Assembly: GCA_001600875.1 (NCBI GenBank)
Contig: BCLD01000024.1
Span: 1-64,000, forward strand
DNA from: Solicoccozyma terricola
Lineage: Eukaryota; Basidiomycota; Tremellomycetes; Filobasidiales; Piskurozymaceae
Direction of reading: 5' to 3'
DNA length: 64,000 bases
The notes beneath the pieces were generated by a model. It did not search any database, was not told where the DNA came from, and was given only the letters and a program-made list of their open reading frames with translations. Shown here piece after piece: positions 1-10,508 of the stretch; position 1 is the first letter of the stretch; every line of letters begins with the position of its first letter. The position numbers and the translations under genes were made by a program.

Positions 1-1250
1 CTGATGCAGGTTAGCGACCTGCCAACCTCCACATAAGACGCAAGTTGTTCGGAACCTACATGGAACCGGCGCGCCACCACTTTTAACAACGGCTGTAGAA
101 GAAGGTGGTGCTACGACAACAGCCTCCTCCGCTCTCGGTACGCTAGGTTTCTTCCAGCCCGGGGAAGAAGCAGGGCTGTCGAGCAGGTCGAGGATGACTG
201 ATGCTGACGCAGGGCCGGTTCGGGGTAAGAGCAACAGTGTGATGCTGAATCCAGGAAGGTTAAGCGAGGTCTACACAACCCGTTTGGAAAAGTGAGCTAA
301 ACCAGAAGACTGGACAAACCAGAAGACTGGACATTTATCCAGGCGTACCATGAAGCTTCCTGCCATGACCCTCCTTACGACGATCTTCTGCTCCCTCAAA
401 ATCTCTAACGCATCATTCACTATCGACGTGATTTCCAATTCACTGATGCCGCCGAGGTTATTGATCATCAGAACCACCTGGTCTTTTCCGTCGTGCTTGA
501 AAGGGAGGAAAGATCTTTCCGGGTCGGAGGTTGAAGTAATAAGGCCTAACATTCGGGTGATAAGCGTCCGGGAGGACGGCAGTTTAATCTTCTCAATCCC
601 CGGTTCGTTATGTATTCCTTGAGATGGGAAGGGAACAAATTACTTGCCGGGAATGTCAGCAAATCCAGTTGGAAGATGGCAGATATCTAAACCCGATGTG
701 TCTCACCCATACCAATCTCTACTTCATCAACCTCGAGGTGACTCTCCCCAGCAGTACCTGGAATCTACCCAACAAGCAAGGGTTCAGTGTTGCATTTGGC
801 TTATTCGGTGCCACAATGGCAGACTTACATTACAATGGTTCAGCCCAATACCAATGGTACCAAATGGACCCGCTACCAACTCGGCCATGGCTTTCAATTC
901 AGCAACAGAGGCACCGGTTTGGGCCAATGCGCTCGCAACCTTGTAGACAAGAACGGTGCCAGCGAGACCTCTTCTTCCAACGAGTGAACCTTGTTTGCGA
1001 GGAACTGCGCAGTCATCTCCCACGATGACGAGCTCCATAGGATTTCCTGGGTGTGTTACCGCGTGCTGTTCCTTTGCGAGGCCGAAGAGAAGAACGTCTC
1101 CAGTGCTGTCGTGGACGTTTCGTCAGACCGGCAAAACGTCACGAGAGGTTGGGGAAGAAACACTTGTATACTCACTATCTCATGATAACGGCTAAAATAC
1201 CCTTCTCATTATCCACCAGCTCTAGTGCCCGCCTGATCTGTCCGAATTAA
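1..1250 (-). pseudogene. DAK: dihydroxyacetone kinase, 5'-truncated and running off the left edge
   Basis: Phosphorylates dihydroxyacetone (ATP-dependent, cytosolic). Minus-strand exons join into the DAK1 (K) domain: QIRRALELVDNEKG at about 1200-1239, then YTGDVLLFGLAKEQ after an intron at 1106-1175. Next come GRRGLAGTVLVYK and GTIGIGLNHCNV, an intron at 758-828, a DEVEIGMG exon, an intron at 618-706, IHNEPG and INNLGGISELE. A last intron lies at about 273-349, followed by SLNLPGFSITLL and a Ser/Pro linker open to base 1. All introns are GT-AG and phase-correct. The first roughly 90 residues, including the dihydroxyacetone-binding GGGSGHEP region, are not visible upstream. A TAA at 1247-1249 lies in frame just before the first exon seen, but that position could also be intron. 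The neighbouring AAA gene starts at about 1333 divergently. Family assignment is firm; functional status is unknown because both ends are missing. Confidence 0.88.
273..349 (-). repeat. intron of the DAK gene containing a 16-17 bp direct duplication
   Basis: The intron starts GTACGCC, ends TTGTGTAG, and joins MAGSFM to TSLNLPG in frame. Inside it the unit CCAGTCTTCTGGTTT occurs twice in tandem, and TTAGCTCAC is a plausible branch region. It is a small replication-slippage type duplication. Confidence 0.7.
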
Positions 1251-1332
1251 ACGGAAGGATGACCCGTCTGTCCCGGGAAAAGTCGTCTCTGCAGTTCTCG
1301 GGAAACTTTACAACATCGGCACGCTCACTAGT

Positions 1333-3780
1333 ATGTCTCCAATTTTCACCACGATGAGCAATGCCGATCCTTTTATACATATCGAGTTGCGGAATCTGGA
1401 GTTGGCTTACTTCCTTCGCTCCTGTCTACCCTCCGAGCTTGGCTTGTTCAACAAGCCTCCTAGTGTGAGCAAGACCTTTCTTTGTCTCACGCATGAATCT
1501 TCCAGGCGGATTGACGACCAATCTTCTCGGCTGTAAAAACCTGTTGCAGATTGATGCCCAGCTCCTCTATGTCAGTCGGAAGAAGATTGAGCTGAAGACC
1601 GCCGAAATGGATCTCGATGACAATCTGAGAGACACCAAGAGGACCCTCTTGGACTTTATAAACGCGGAGTATGCAGATGTGTATGTGGATGTCGACTCTT
1701 ACGTGCCTGCCATGGCGTCGGCACGTCAGCTGAAGTGATTACATTCACACAGGGAAGGAAAGCTGCAGGCGTTGCCCTTGGGTACTATAGCCTGGTCGCT
1801 CCTCTGGCTGCTGTTTGAGGTCGGCCAAGAGGTAGAAGCGGTTTATGAGAATACAGGCGAGCGTGCAAGTCGTCAACCACGTCTGTCAATCGGCTGCGAA
1901 TAATGGTTTCGTGTGAATCCGCAGATGGCTATGCGGGTGGATAGTTGGGCTTACGGAATGTCCCAGAAAGGAAGGACCTTCGACCTTCACGGTCACGCAT
2001 ATCAATGGACGGGTGTGAAGATCCAGAAGATCCGTGTGACGCGAAAGGTGCTGGAATTTCCGGTGAGGTTAGTGTTTGGTGCTGTCACGCATTCGCTGAG
2101 GCGCCATTCCCCCCCCCCCCCCCTTTTCAAGAATTTGAGACCGATCACAGGGTTACCCATCCTACCATTGACATCGACCGCGCACACAATGCTACGAGGT
2201 AAGAGAGTGGGAATACGAGCACTGTGAACAGAGGTAGAACGCTGACCTCTGATTCGACCTAAACCTAGAACGTGGAGTACGATACATACAAGCAAGTGTT
2301 TTGTTGTACTGCCGTTGAACCACACCCTGACTCTCCTTTGCAGCATATGAAGCAGATCTACTGCGGCTATACCGGCTCATTCGTCGTTCGAGCTCATGCG
2401 GGAGGGTATGTCTGCGCAACGCAAGACCACCCCTTGGAGAGAGGCTGATGTCGTTGGATGACCAGCGTGCGTATGAATGGCGACGGTCGAGCCATGATCG
2501 ACGTCCGGCAATTCAGACGCTCAGTTCCTGTCCTAGACGTCTGGGAGTGAGTAATGTCGGCGGACGAGAAGAGAACATGTTGGGAGCTGAGCTGTCGGTG
2601 CACACTTACTTGCGTTTTATCGGCCGTGTAGTGATGACGTGAATACCAGCGACGTGGAACTACAAGACAGGGTGAACGATCCCACTTGGGAGATGGACGA
2701 CCATTCGCACCTGCTACCACCAATTCTCCACGGTTTCAGTTTCGTTCACAAGAAATGGGGTGAATTCTCGGTGAACAAGCTAAAGGAGGTATCCTGGACG
2801 GATGCCCCTTTCCAACATTTGGTAATCCCAGACGATTATCGGGAGGTCGTGAGATCGTTGATCGAGGTCCACTCAAGCAATCAGAAGCATCTGTTACTAT
2901 CCGACGTCGTACAGGGGAAGAGCAGTGGCTGTATCATTGCGTTGTACGGTCATCCGGGATGCGGCAAGGCGAGTAGTTATCATGTTGGAGGGACTGGTAG
3001 TAATAGCGCTGACTCTGTACCAATCAGACCCTGACTGCAGAGGCGATATCGGAACATTTGAGACGTCCATTGTAGTGGGTCATTCTCTTACCTAAACCTC
3101 TGACGAGCCTCGAGCAGGCTTGCTGAATCCCCCCTTTTGTATTCTAGCTCCATATCTGCCGGCGAGCTTGGGACTTCGGTCTCAGCGCTTGAACAAAATT
3201 TGAAGACGGTCCTCGATGTCAGCGTGGCTGAGGTCAACATGTGCACCGGTAGTTTCGTTGGCTGATGACTTGATCACTGATGGCAGTTGGCTTCCTACTG
3301 GAACGCCGTGTTGCTGATCGATGAGGTGTGTCGTGATGATGTCAGAACGAGAGCGCCATTAGTAAGGCTCAACCTTTGCATCTGCTTTGTACTGGCAGGC
3401 CGATGTCTTTTTGGAGAAGAGAGACTCCCACGAGTTGGAGCGAAATGGTCTTGTTGCGATCTTCCTTCGGGGTGAGTGTGTGCCCGGTTTCAAAAGTAGA
3501 CGAGGTAGTCCCCAAGCTAATGTCTTCCACGATTCGCCCCTCAAAGTTTTGGAATACTTCTCCGGCAGTGAGTTCAAGTGTATTTTTGGCCCAGCGGGTG
3601 TCAGTCGGAGTATCCTAAGCCCCTCCTCAGTCTTGATTCTCACGACGAACAGACTCGAATGGTAAGTTGACCTTCAGACTCGTCTCCCATGAGAACGATA
3701 TATGACGGCCTCTACCTTCTCACCCCACAACACAGCTTTGACAACGCTTTCCTCTCTTCCTTTTCCCTCATTCTTCGTTA
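1333..3780 (+). pseudogene. AAA ATPase of the long fungal type, cut by a copia insertion
   Basis: Exons on the plus strand read through the conserved blocks of fungal AAA+ proteins that carry a long N-terminal region. They are DPFIHIELRN near 1370, a TLLDFINAEYADVYVDV segment near 1650, MIDVRQFRR near 2490, and LPPILHGFSF with KKWGEF near 2720-2770. Walker A reads GHPGCGK at about 2947-2968, followed by TLTAEAISEHLRRPLY, SISAGELGTSVSALE, Walker B AVLLIDE + ADVFLEKR (about 3300-3450), VLEYFSG, LILTTNRLE and FDNAFLSSFSLILR. There the frame ends at the border of a copia element at about 3780, so the C-terminal third of the AAA module (sensor 2 and lid) is missing. The N-terminal half (1740-2440) has stops in every frame that I could not resolve into exons. 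The substrate of this family is not known to me. Confidence 0.85.
2969..3027 (+). other. GC-AG intron splitting the Walker A motif
   Basis: The sequence after the Walker A lysine codon is GCGAGT and the 3' end is CAATCAG. Removal of these 59 nt joins GCGK directly to TLTAEA in frame, as in intact AAA proteins. The donor is GC rather than GT, in an otherwise consensus context. This is either a true GC-AG intron or a T to C change of a GT donor. Confidence 0.65.
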
Positions 3781-6595
3781 GGTTGTGTTGGAAGCTCTTC
3801 TTCTTCAGGCTCATACGCCCAGAACTGTCGCTTTCTTCGAGGTGTTCTTGTAATTTCAGGCACGTTCCTGGATTCAGGAACGTCCACCAAATGCTCGAGT
3901 TGATGTTCCATGGATTGTCTGTCATGTTCTTCCGGAAATGGTGTTCCTGCTAAATGGAATCGATCTTTTTGCTCTTGCTTTTCATCTTCCTGCTCTTGCA
4001 GAGTTTCTCCCAAGTCGATTTGTTCAACTTGCTGAGATGTATCTGAACGATAGATGGGAGATTGCTCTGTTGCAGGAACAGTAGCACCAGTAGCAACACG
4101 CACATCCCTTGATCTAACGAGTTTGCCGGTGCCTTTCAATCGCACAATCCATCCACTGACATTATCTTCTTGTCCTAAGATTCGTCCTTCAGCTGCTTTT
4201 GTCGTCTCAAAGCTAGCTTTTGATCGTGTTTCCTTCGGAATATGAACAAAGCATGAACTTCCAAAGCGCAGAATCGATGGCAAATTCGGTTGCCTTCCAG
4301 TAAGTTTCTTCCAGGCTGAGACTCCATCCTTTCCTGTTGAAATTTTCATGATGATAACCGCCGCATATCTTGCTGCATAATCCCAGTATCCATGACCAAG
4401 GCCAGCATCCACGATCATTGCACTTATCATTTCTTTAGCTGTTCGCATAAAGCGTTCGATTGTGCCATTCAGTTCCGGTGTATATGGGGTTGTAAGTTGA
4501 TGAATGATCCCTTTCTTGCGATACCATTGTTCCGCTTCCCCCTTCACGAATTCCGTACCATTATCTGTTCGAATAAAGCGTACCTTCTCGCCTAGTTGCC
4601 GTTCCACTTTGACAACAAAATCCTTGAGTGCTTCTAACGCAGGTTTCCGACCAACCATTGGAACGATTCCACACACATTTGAGAAGTCGTCGATCATCGC
4701 CAGAAAATGATTATATCCATTGAGTGATGGTGTGAAGGGCCCAGCGATATCGGCATGAATAAGTTCGCCATTCCTTTTCGTCGAGGACTGTTGCCACTCT
4801 TGGGGTATCTTGGCATCTTCTGTTGTTGACAGACATCGCAATCTGTGATTCTGAAGCGATCGGACTCAGCTTTTTTGCTGCTTATGGATAGCTTTCCTTC
4901 CCTTGCAAGGTCAAGCAATTTCGATCGCCCGATATGGCCTAATCGTTGATGTTCAGCCTCCAAAGGTGTCCTTGATTTAACTAGAGGTCCAGTTAGCATT
5001 GCTGTAGCTTGATTCTTGCCAAGACGGATCGTCCAGAGATCACCCTGTCTCTGTATTGACACTCGCTCTTTGTTGCGTGATAAAGAGCCTCCTGTGTCCG
5101 TTATATTGACCTTCCATCCATGTCGCATTATCCTGCTTGGAGATAGAAGATTTGCCCGCAATTCAGGGACGTAGTGAACGTCTGTGATTGTCAGTATGCG
5201 TCCGGAAGCCATCTTCACTTTCATTTCTCCTTTTTCTCTTGCAATCATTGATGTCTTTGATGCAGTAAGAAAGCGATTGCTTTGTTGAGTGATGAGATGT
5301 TGGTCAATGCTTGTCGCAATGGTGTCACATGATGGGTTGCTCCACTGTCGATAATCCACTCAAGTTCTGTCGGTTTAATCATAATTTGAAGTGCAGTTGG
5401 AATGGGAGCGGCCCCTTCCATGGCACTCATTGCCTGTGTGTTCTGTTGATGGANCGCTGATTCCTGTGATGCGTCACACTGATCCTCTTTATGTTCGTCC
5501 TTGGCATTGCTTGCCATGCCATAATCTACATCCCAGAGCCATTTCGACTGGGTTGGCATCAATTTGTTGAAGACAGTACATGCCCATGCCATCGTATCTT
5601 CGCTCTGAGTGGCCATGGCATCGCCTTTGTATGAGCTTGCATCTTCTTGCTGATAGTTCTTTGGCTTGGGCCTCCGAAACCGCTGCTTAGATCGTTCGAA
5701 TTTCTTGTTGTTTGCATCATTCTTGGGTGCCCAACAGTCTCGAGCAAAATGGCCAGTCTTGTGACAGTTCCAACACTCTTCATGTGCCGCATTCCTCTTG
5801 CGGAATGTCGATGTTCGACCTTTCGTCTTTGTCTTTGACAATAGAGCAAAACCTGTTTGGTTTCCTGTTCCTGATGGACGCTTTCTATCGGCCGCTTCAA
5901 GGTTGTATTGCTTTGTGACTTCAAGCCATGTCTTCCTGATCGGATCTGCCAATCGGAATTGAAGTCATCGCAGCATGGCAAGAGCCTTTGGCAGCGTTGC
6001 CAAGAATCGTTCAATCCTTTCAGCCTCATCAGTCCTTGCGCGCAGTAGAAGAGAGTTAAATCGTTCAAGATGTATCTCCATCTCCTCTGCCGCAGGATCG
6101 TCCTTGAGCCTGATGGTTGCCGAGGCATCCCTGACTTGTGCTTGTTCCTCAGGACTGTCGAGTTGATGTGTTGCCAGTATGTAGTCCCACATTTGCTTGG
6201 CCGAATTCATGTCCAGAATATCGATAACAATCCCATCAGAGACTGTTGTCCGGATCACTCCCTGTACTTTTGCTTCTCGCTTCTCACTTCCTCCACTCAT
6301 CCAACTGTTCCACTGTCAAATCAGTGTCTGGAATTCTTTCTGTTGCTGTTGGAGGAGCCGAACCAGCACCGACTGAACGTGCAGCCATTGCTCTGGCAGT
6401 CCGGAATGGTTCCATATCGCTTCCATCAACAATCCCGATGCAGCCAGCAACAAGGAGCTGATTCTCTACTGCTTCCTTCATGCCGCGAAGTTGGCATTGT
6501 TCCTCCAACTTCGGAATTGCTGAGAGCGAGATAATCTACTTGTTGTCAGACATATTGAAGGTGGTGGACATGCTGAAGTGGTAGATGTATTGATA

Positions 6596-6616
6596 GGGCA
6601 AGTACGACTCTTAATC
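6596..6616 (-). promoter_or_regulatory. primer-binding site of copia A, tRNA-Lys(CUU)-like
   Basis: Directly after the LTR terminus the minus strand reads GATTAAGAGTCGTACTTG. Its complement contains GACTCTTAATC, which has the form of an anticodon arm with loop CUCUUAA and anticodon CUU. This fits priming by the 5' half of a tRNA, as established for Drosophila copia and Ty5 with initiator tRNA. The same site follows the LTRs at 36324 and 36579. The tRNA identity is inferred, since no tRNA gene lies in the window. Confidence 0.55.
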
Positions 6617-6817
6617 TGTTATAAATAATTGGTTATTCTCGTTATGTTATACATCGAGCTTGACCAGAAGTGGCCGACTTATATAGTACTCTTACAAGAT
6701 TGGAACAAAGATCTTTGCCACCTGCTTCCTTTGCTATGCTGCAGTGCCATGCACTGCCATGCATTGCAATGCTAAACTTCGGCATCAACCATAGCACAGT
6801 ATTCGCCACTTCCAACA
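6617..6817 (-). repeat. 5' LTR of copia A (201 bp)
   Basis: In the minus orientation it begins TGTTGGAAGTGGCGAA and ends ATTTATAACA. It contains a TATA-like ACTATATAAG. A second copy of the same 201-bp length is at 36124-36324 on the plus strand. The two differ at a few positions only. Confidence 0.88.
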
Positions 6818-6841
6818 AAGGAGGTACTGCAGATTATCATG

Positions 6842-7040
6842 TAGTAGGAGGTGCGTGATTACCGGCCGCAATTGCAGCTAAATCTTTGCAGGCCGTAAAA
6901 TGTGCAACTATCGCAGATAAATGAATGCAGGCCGCGAATGCGCAACCATGTTGCAGGCGAGAATCGCAGGTGAATTACTCCAGGTTGTAATCGCAGATGA
7001 ATCATTGCAGGCTTCGTTGAAGAGATGAGTGTCCGACGGA
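6842..7040. repeat. degenerate array of GCAG-AT-AAAT motifs
   Basis: About 190 bp between the copia A LTR and the phosphoketolase remnant contains GCAGATAAAT, GCAGGTGAAT, GCAGATGAAT and several TGCAGGC units in loose tandem. The motif resembles the 13-bp units at 18468-18556 and 21560-21650, but the spacing is irregular. No coding sequence was found. Confidence 0.45.
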
Positions 7041-7292
7041 TATAGATATCGATCTCTCTCACACTCAGGCAAGAAGATTGTTGACATGAGGTTGATGAGG
7101 TATGTATCCATCCGTATGTCATCCAGACCATTCCCACTCCCCATCCCACCCTCCTCCTACCCTTCTCAAAGGTTGTCTACGAGACTCGTTTTTCGCTGTC
7201 GAGGTTCCCAATTTTCCCCTTGCCCTGGTTCTGGTTCCGGTCCTGAGAGCGTGTTGGCCGAGGTTGATGGTCCTGAGGACACGGATTGAGGT

Positions 7293-7890
7293 TTATGGTG
7301 CTGAGAAATCGATGCCGTTCTCAAACGCTTCGTTCTTGGCGGCGATCTGCTCGTTCAAGAGCTTCTCTCGGACCATGCCGCCTCCTTTCTGTCCCTGCAA
7401 GCGATCGAGAGCGTGCATGGCCAAACTGTAACGATCCGTTTGGTTACGATTGGCAGGCTCCAATGGCGTGTCGATGTTTCCCTTTTCATTGTAGCCTCGG
7501 ACGTGCAGGTTTTGCGAACCCGGTCGTTTATAGGTCAAAAGGTGAACGAGCCATGGATAAGAGTGGAAGTTGAAGATGATGGGCTTGTCGGAGGTGAAGC
7601 TGGCACACCATTCGCGATAGACCGTGAGGATGGTCATTGTTCCAGATGAGCTTGAAGAGATAAGACCACGTTGACGAAGCGGATCTTCAAGTCAGGCAAG
7701 TACTGTCGAAGGAGAGGGAGGTGACACTGTGCGCATTCGCGATATCTGGCAAGACGACGACGACCAAACAAAGAGCAATGTTGAAAACCTGCAAAGTGGA
7801 CTGCACTTGCCACTGGACAAGGCAAGCACTCTGAACCGCATCAGAAGATATGAGCTCGAGCGTGTCGCCAAGTCCAACCGATAATCGCAC
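7293..7890 (-). pseudogene. phosphoketolase (XFP) C-terminal remnant
   Basis: Xylulose-5-phosphate/fructose-6-phosphate phosphoketolase is a thiamine-diphosphate enzyme yielding acetyl-phosphate. The minus-strand segment 7293-7637 carries the diagnostic C-terminal run DKPIIFNFHSYPWLVH, LTYKRP, NLHVRGYNEKG and the tail DRYSLAMHALDRLQG. Upstream, LPLLRQYLPDLKIRFVNVV (about 7660-7730) is the preceding XFP block but in another frame. The region before it (7730-7890) is no longer readable. Roughly the last 200 residues of an approximately 800-residue enzyme are represented; no N-terminal or ThDP-binding part is present. Confidence 0.85.
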
Positions 7891-8189
7891 CATTCACCAA
7901 CAAAAATATGGCACCGCTACCGCGCCTTTTCAAACCGGATACAACACGTTCATTCGTGTATTGCGACAGTCTGGAGTTTGAGTGTGGGTGTGGTGACATG
8001 ATGATATGGAGAACTCGGTTCTTAGGGAGCCAACTTAGGGACGGATATGGATGTAGTCGTAGACCGAAGACTGAGATTCGATTCGTCTGAGTCGTCCTGT
8101 GATCGTGTGGCTCTGTCGGCCTTCGCTCGACGAGGGACTATTTTTAAAGGATACAGGAAAGGAAACGAGAGATCTTGAGAGATCTTGAG

Positions 8190-8240
8190 ACCACCAAGTT
8201 TACACCAAGTTTACACCAAGTTTACACCAAATATACACCC
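8190..8240. repeat. short tandem repeat, unit TTTACACCAAG
   Basis: About four copies of an 11-bp unit (CACCAAGTTTA) run in tandem, preceded by two AGAGATCTTG units. The remainder of 7894-8760 has no recognisable gene. Confidence 0.75.
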
Positions 8241-8760
8241 GTACAGCCAAGTTCACCAGATACAGGAGGTGATCCTGTCTCATCCATCCTCTATGATTAT
8301 AATCTGGAGCCCGCAACCTGACCTTTCGCTATCCGTGGATCGTTGTGCGAGAGGTTCTATAGTTGCGGCATTAGACAATAGCCTGGCGAACTGTGGGTGG
8401 CGAATCATCCGTATCAGCTCTTTGCTTTCCCGGTCCATGGATGGGTCCATGGATGTGGACCGCTCACGTAACGCCGGCGTACATATGGATGCCTTACGGT
8501 GCATACTACCCGCCTTCGAGACGGATGCTAGGGAGAAGTGGAGGGGTGGAGGAGGATCACGATATTTTAAACAGACCGATTGCCAGTCCCAAAAGTCTCG
8601 CTTGTCCCAGAAAGGTTTGGAATTGCTATATCACCGATAGGTGGGTAGCGTTAGCAAGGAAGCGTGGTCTAACAGCTCCAGCACTATACTCACTGCGTGT
8701 GCGATGTTACCATACAAAGTTATGAACAATGCTCCAGGGCGGTGATGAACAACGTCCGGC

Positions 8761-9210
8761 TCAACGCCTAGGGTCCTCTCCAGGTTTCATCCTTGGCGGC
8801 AAGAACACTGTTACGCCGTCATCGCCAGTCCATCTGACATACCCAGTCTCCGACTCGCAGCTGGTCTTGAACTTGGTAGGACGGGAGGCGGTGGAGGAAG
8901 TCGAGGTCGTGGAGACAAACGAGGCATCGGAGGAGCGGCGTGGGTTCATGGGAGGCGATGGGAAGGAGTGGCCGAGGAAAGGGACGAATGCGAATTTCGA
9001 GGGACCTATTTGGACACGACGGTCGGGAGGGTTGTCCCAAGGACGTTGAGATACGCTCGGACCTGGTGGCCACTGACTCGGTTGGCGAGTCGGAGTCGCC
9101 GGCTTGGGTGACGGTGAATCTCTCGAGCGGAAGAACGATGCGAAGCTACTTCGGAAGCGCGAGCGGGACGACGAGGTAGATGAGTGGATGGATGGAGTGG
9201 CGGGTGAGCT
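8761..9210 (-). CDS. small Ser/Pro-rich hypothetical protein
   Basis: Single uninterrupted minus-strand frame of about 150 residues from MSSPATPSIHSS (an upstream ATG at 9264 would add 18 residues). The N-terminal half is rich in Ser, Arg and Pro; the C-terminal half (YVRWTGDDGVTVFLPPR, ending KPGEDPRR) has more ordered composition. A TATA-like CTATATACC lies about 70 bp upstream near 9280. No known domain recognised. Composition and lack of stops suggest a real gene, but the function cannot be stated. Confidence 0.5.
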   Translation of the reverse strand, partial: SSPATPSIHSSTSSSRSRFRSSFASFFRSRDSPSPKPATPTRQPSQWPPGPSVSQRPWDNPPDRRVQIGPSKFAFVPFLGHSFPSPPMNPRRSSDASFVSTTSTSSTASRPTKFKTSCESETGYVRWTGDDGVTVFLPPRMKPGEDPRR

Positions 9211-9264
9211 CATTATATTTGGGCGGCGGTTGATGTGATGTGGGCGATTTGGTCGACGTGGCAA

Positions 9265-10508
9265 GGGAAATATGGGATGACTATATACCTATTGGAAAAG
9301 GAACCAACAAAGGTGGTCCCTTGATGTCGGATGTTGTGTGTACGTCCAGTCATTTCTCAGGTGGCTTAGGACGGGAAAATCAAAGGTCGACTCAAACCAA
9401 TATATCGGGAACCGATACATACTCGGCCTCCCCAGCATCCGACTGGTTGAGTCATTCGCCGCTGTGCTGGGAGAGTTGGCAGTGGACGGTTCCGCGCAAT
9501 TTTACTCGAGACTGGCGCATTCCCAGTCGAAAGACCAGAGGGACTTGGGATTCGCCACTCAAAATTTCTATCCTCCCCGACCTCCGACGGGTCTAGACCC
9601 GGATGCGCATTGGTGTCTGCAGTGTTGTTCCGGCTCAAGTGGTCTCGAAGTCCAGAAACTCTAGCTGAGCTGTACAACAATGATTTACATGTACCTGACG
9701 ATCGCCCTGCCAGCAGTTTTGAGTGCTGGCGCGTGTCAATTACCCAGCAGTAGGATGCTATTTGATTTTGTGGAGTTACTTTCTTCTTTCCCTGCAGCCG
9801 GATCCAATTTAAGTGTTAGACTTGAGACTGTGTCGCTTGACAATACAAATTCTATTAGATTACTGGAATCGAAGCCTACATTTCATCCGGTCAAAGGTGG
9901 TAGCGACATCCCGAAATAAAAATAAATAAAGCGTTTGGAATCATATTTCCTGAACATTTGCTCAGCTGGTTCCTGAGGGCACAGTCAAAGCACCGAGGAG
10001 CTGGCAACGGTTTCGGCCATCAAGCGATCGGTTTGAATTTGCAGCCGAGAATAGGGTGCGAGTTGGTACCGGTCCGCTGGATTGCCAAGTCATCAAATTC
10101 CAGCGGAAGCAGATAAGATTTGTTCGTTTGCATCCGGTTTGTTCCAGCCGTTTGCATCCAGGTCTTCCACTTTCCGGACTCCAGGCCCAGCTTGCAGCTT
10201 GTTCCCGTGATAAAACAAAACCCCTTCCATTTTGCGCAGTTCCACTTGTGAGGGACGGAGTGGGAGACAGGTGGGTTTAACTCAGTGCTCCAAAGTACTT
10301 CTCACTTTACCAGCTGCATGGTCTCGAATTTCTCGTTAGTCCCAGTCCCATGATACGCTTGGCTCCGCCGATGAACTAGGGAGAACGAGAATTAAAGGGA
10401 GCCCGTCATTCTCTTCCAAAAAGCATGTCCCCCCGCCTCTTTCTAATCTTGTCACCATTAGCATCAACTGAAAGCAAACTGCATTAATCAAGTTTGACAA
10501 TTCCCAAT
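9265..10508. other. non-coding or unrecognised stretch
   Basis: Only short overlapping frames occur on both strands and none shows a family signature. The last 120 bp before 10509 is pyrimidine-rich (CTCTTCC, CCGCCTCTTTC) and probably is the promoter and 5' UTR of the MARVEL-like gene. Confidence 0.4.

Larger units (their letters stand above)
3780..6817 (-). mobile_element. Ty1/copia retrotransposon A, 3'-truncated (5' LTR, gag, protease, integrase)
   Basis: Read on the minus strand the order is 5' LTR (6617-6817), primer-binding site, gag, CCHC knuckle CWNCHKTGHFARDC (about 5760), protease WIIDSGATHHVTP (about 5340) and GAG-pre-integrase. Integrase follows with HADIAGPF, RTDNGTEF and PYTPELNG (about 4360-4770). 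The frame then stops at 3768-3770. Reverse transcriptase, RNase H and 3' LTR are absent, and AAA-ATPase coding sequence abuts directly. Damage: TAG at 6536-6538 after MSTTFNMSDNK, a 2-nt loss after LDEWRK (about 6290), an inserted TGA after ALAMLR (about 5965), a frameshift in the protease region near 5260, and an N at 5454. A near-identical piece lies at 24135-25400 and a related one at 36580-37004. Confidence 0.93.

Noticed and set aside
2108..2126. C-run in the AAA gene region and G-run near 39519-39532 as functional G-quadruplexes
   Set aside because: They are single homopolymer runs, not four spaced G-tracts, and homopolymer length is unreliable in draft sequence.
3702..3953. Plus-strand ORF across the AAA/copia border
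   Set aside because: It is the reverse shadow of the integrase frame joined by chance to AAA coding sequence.
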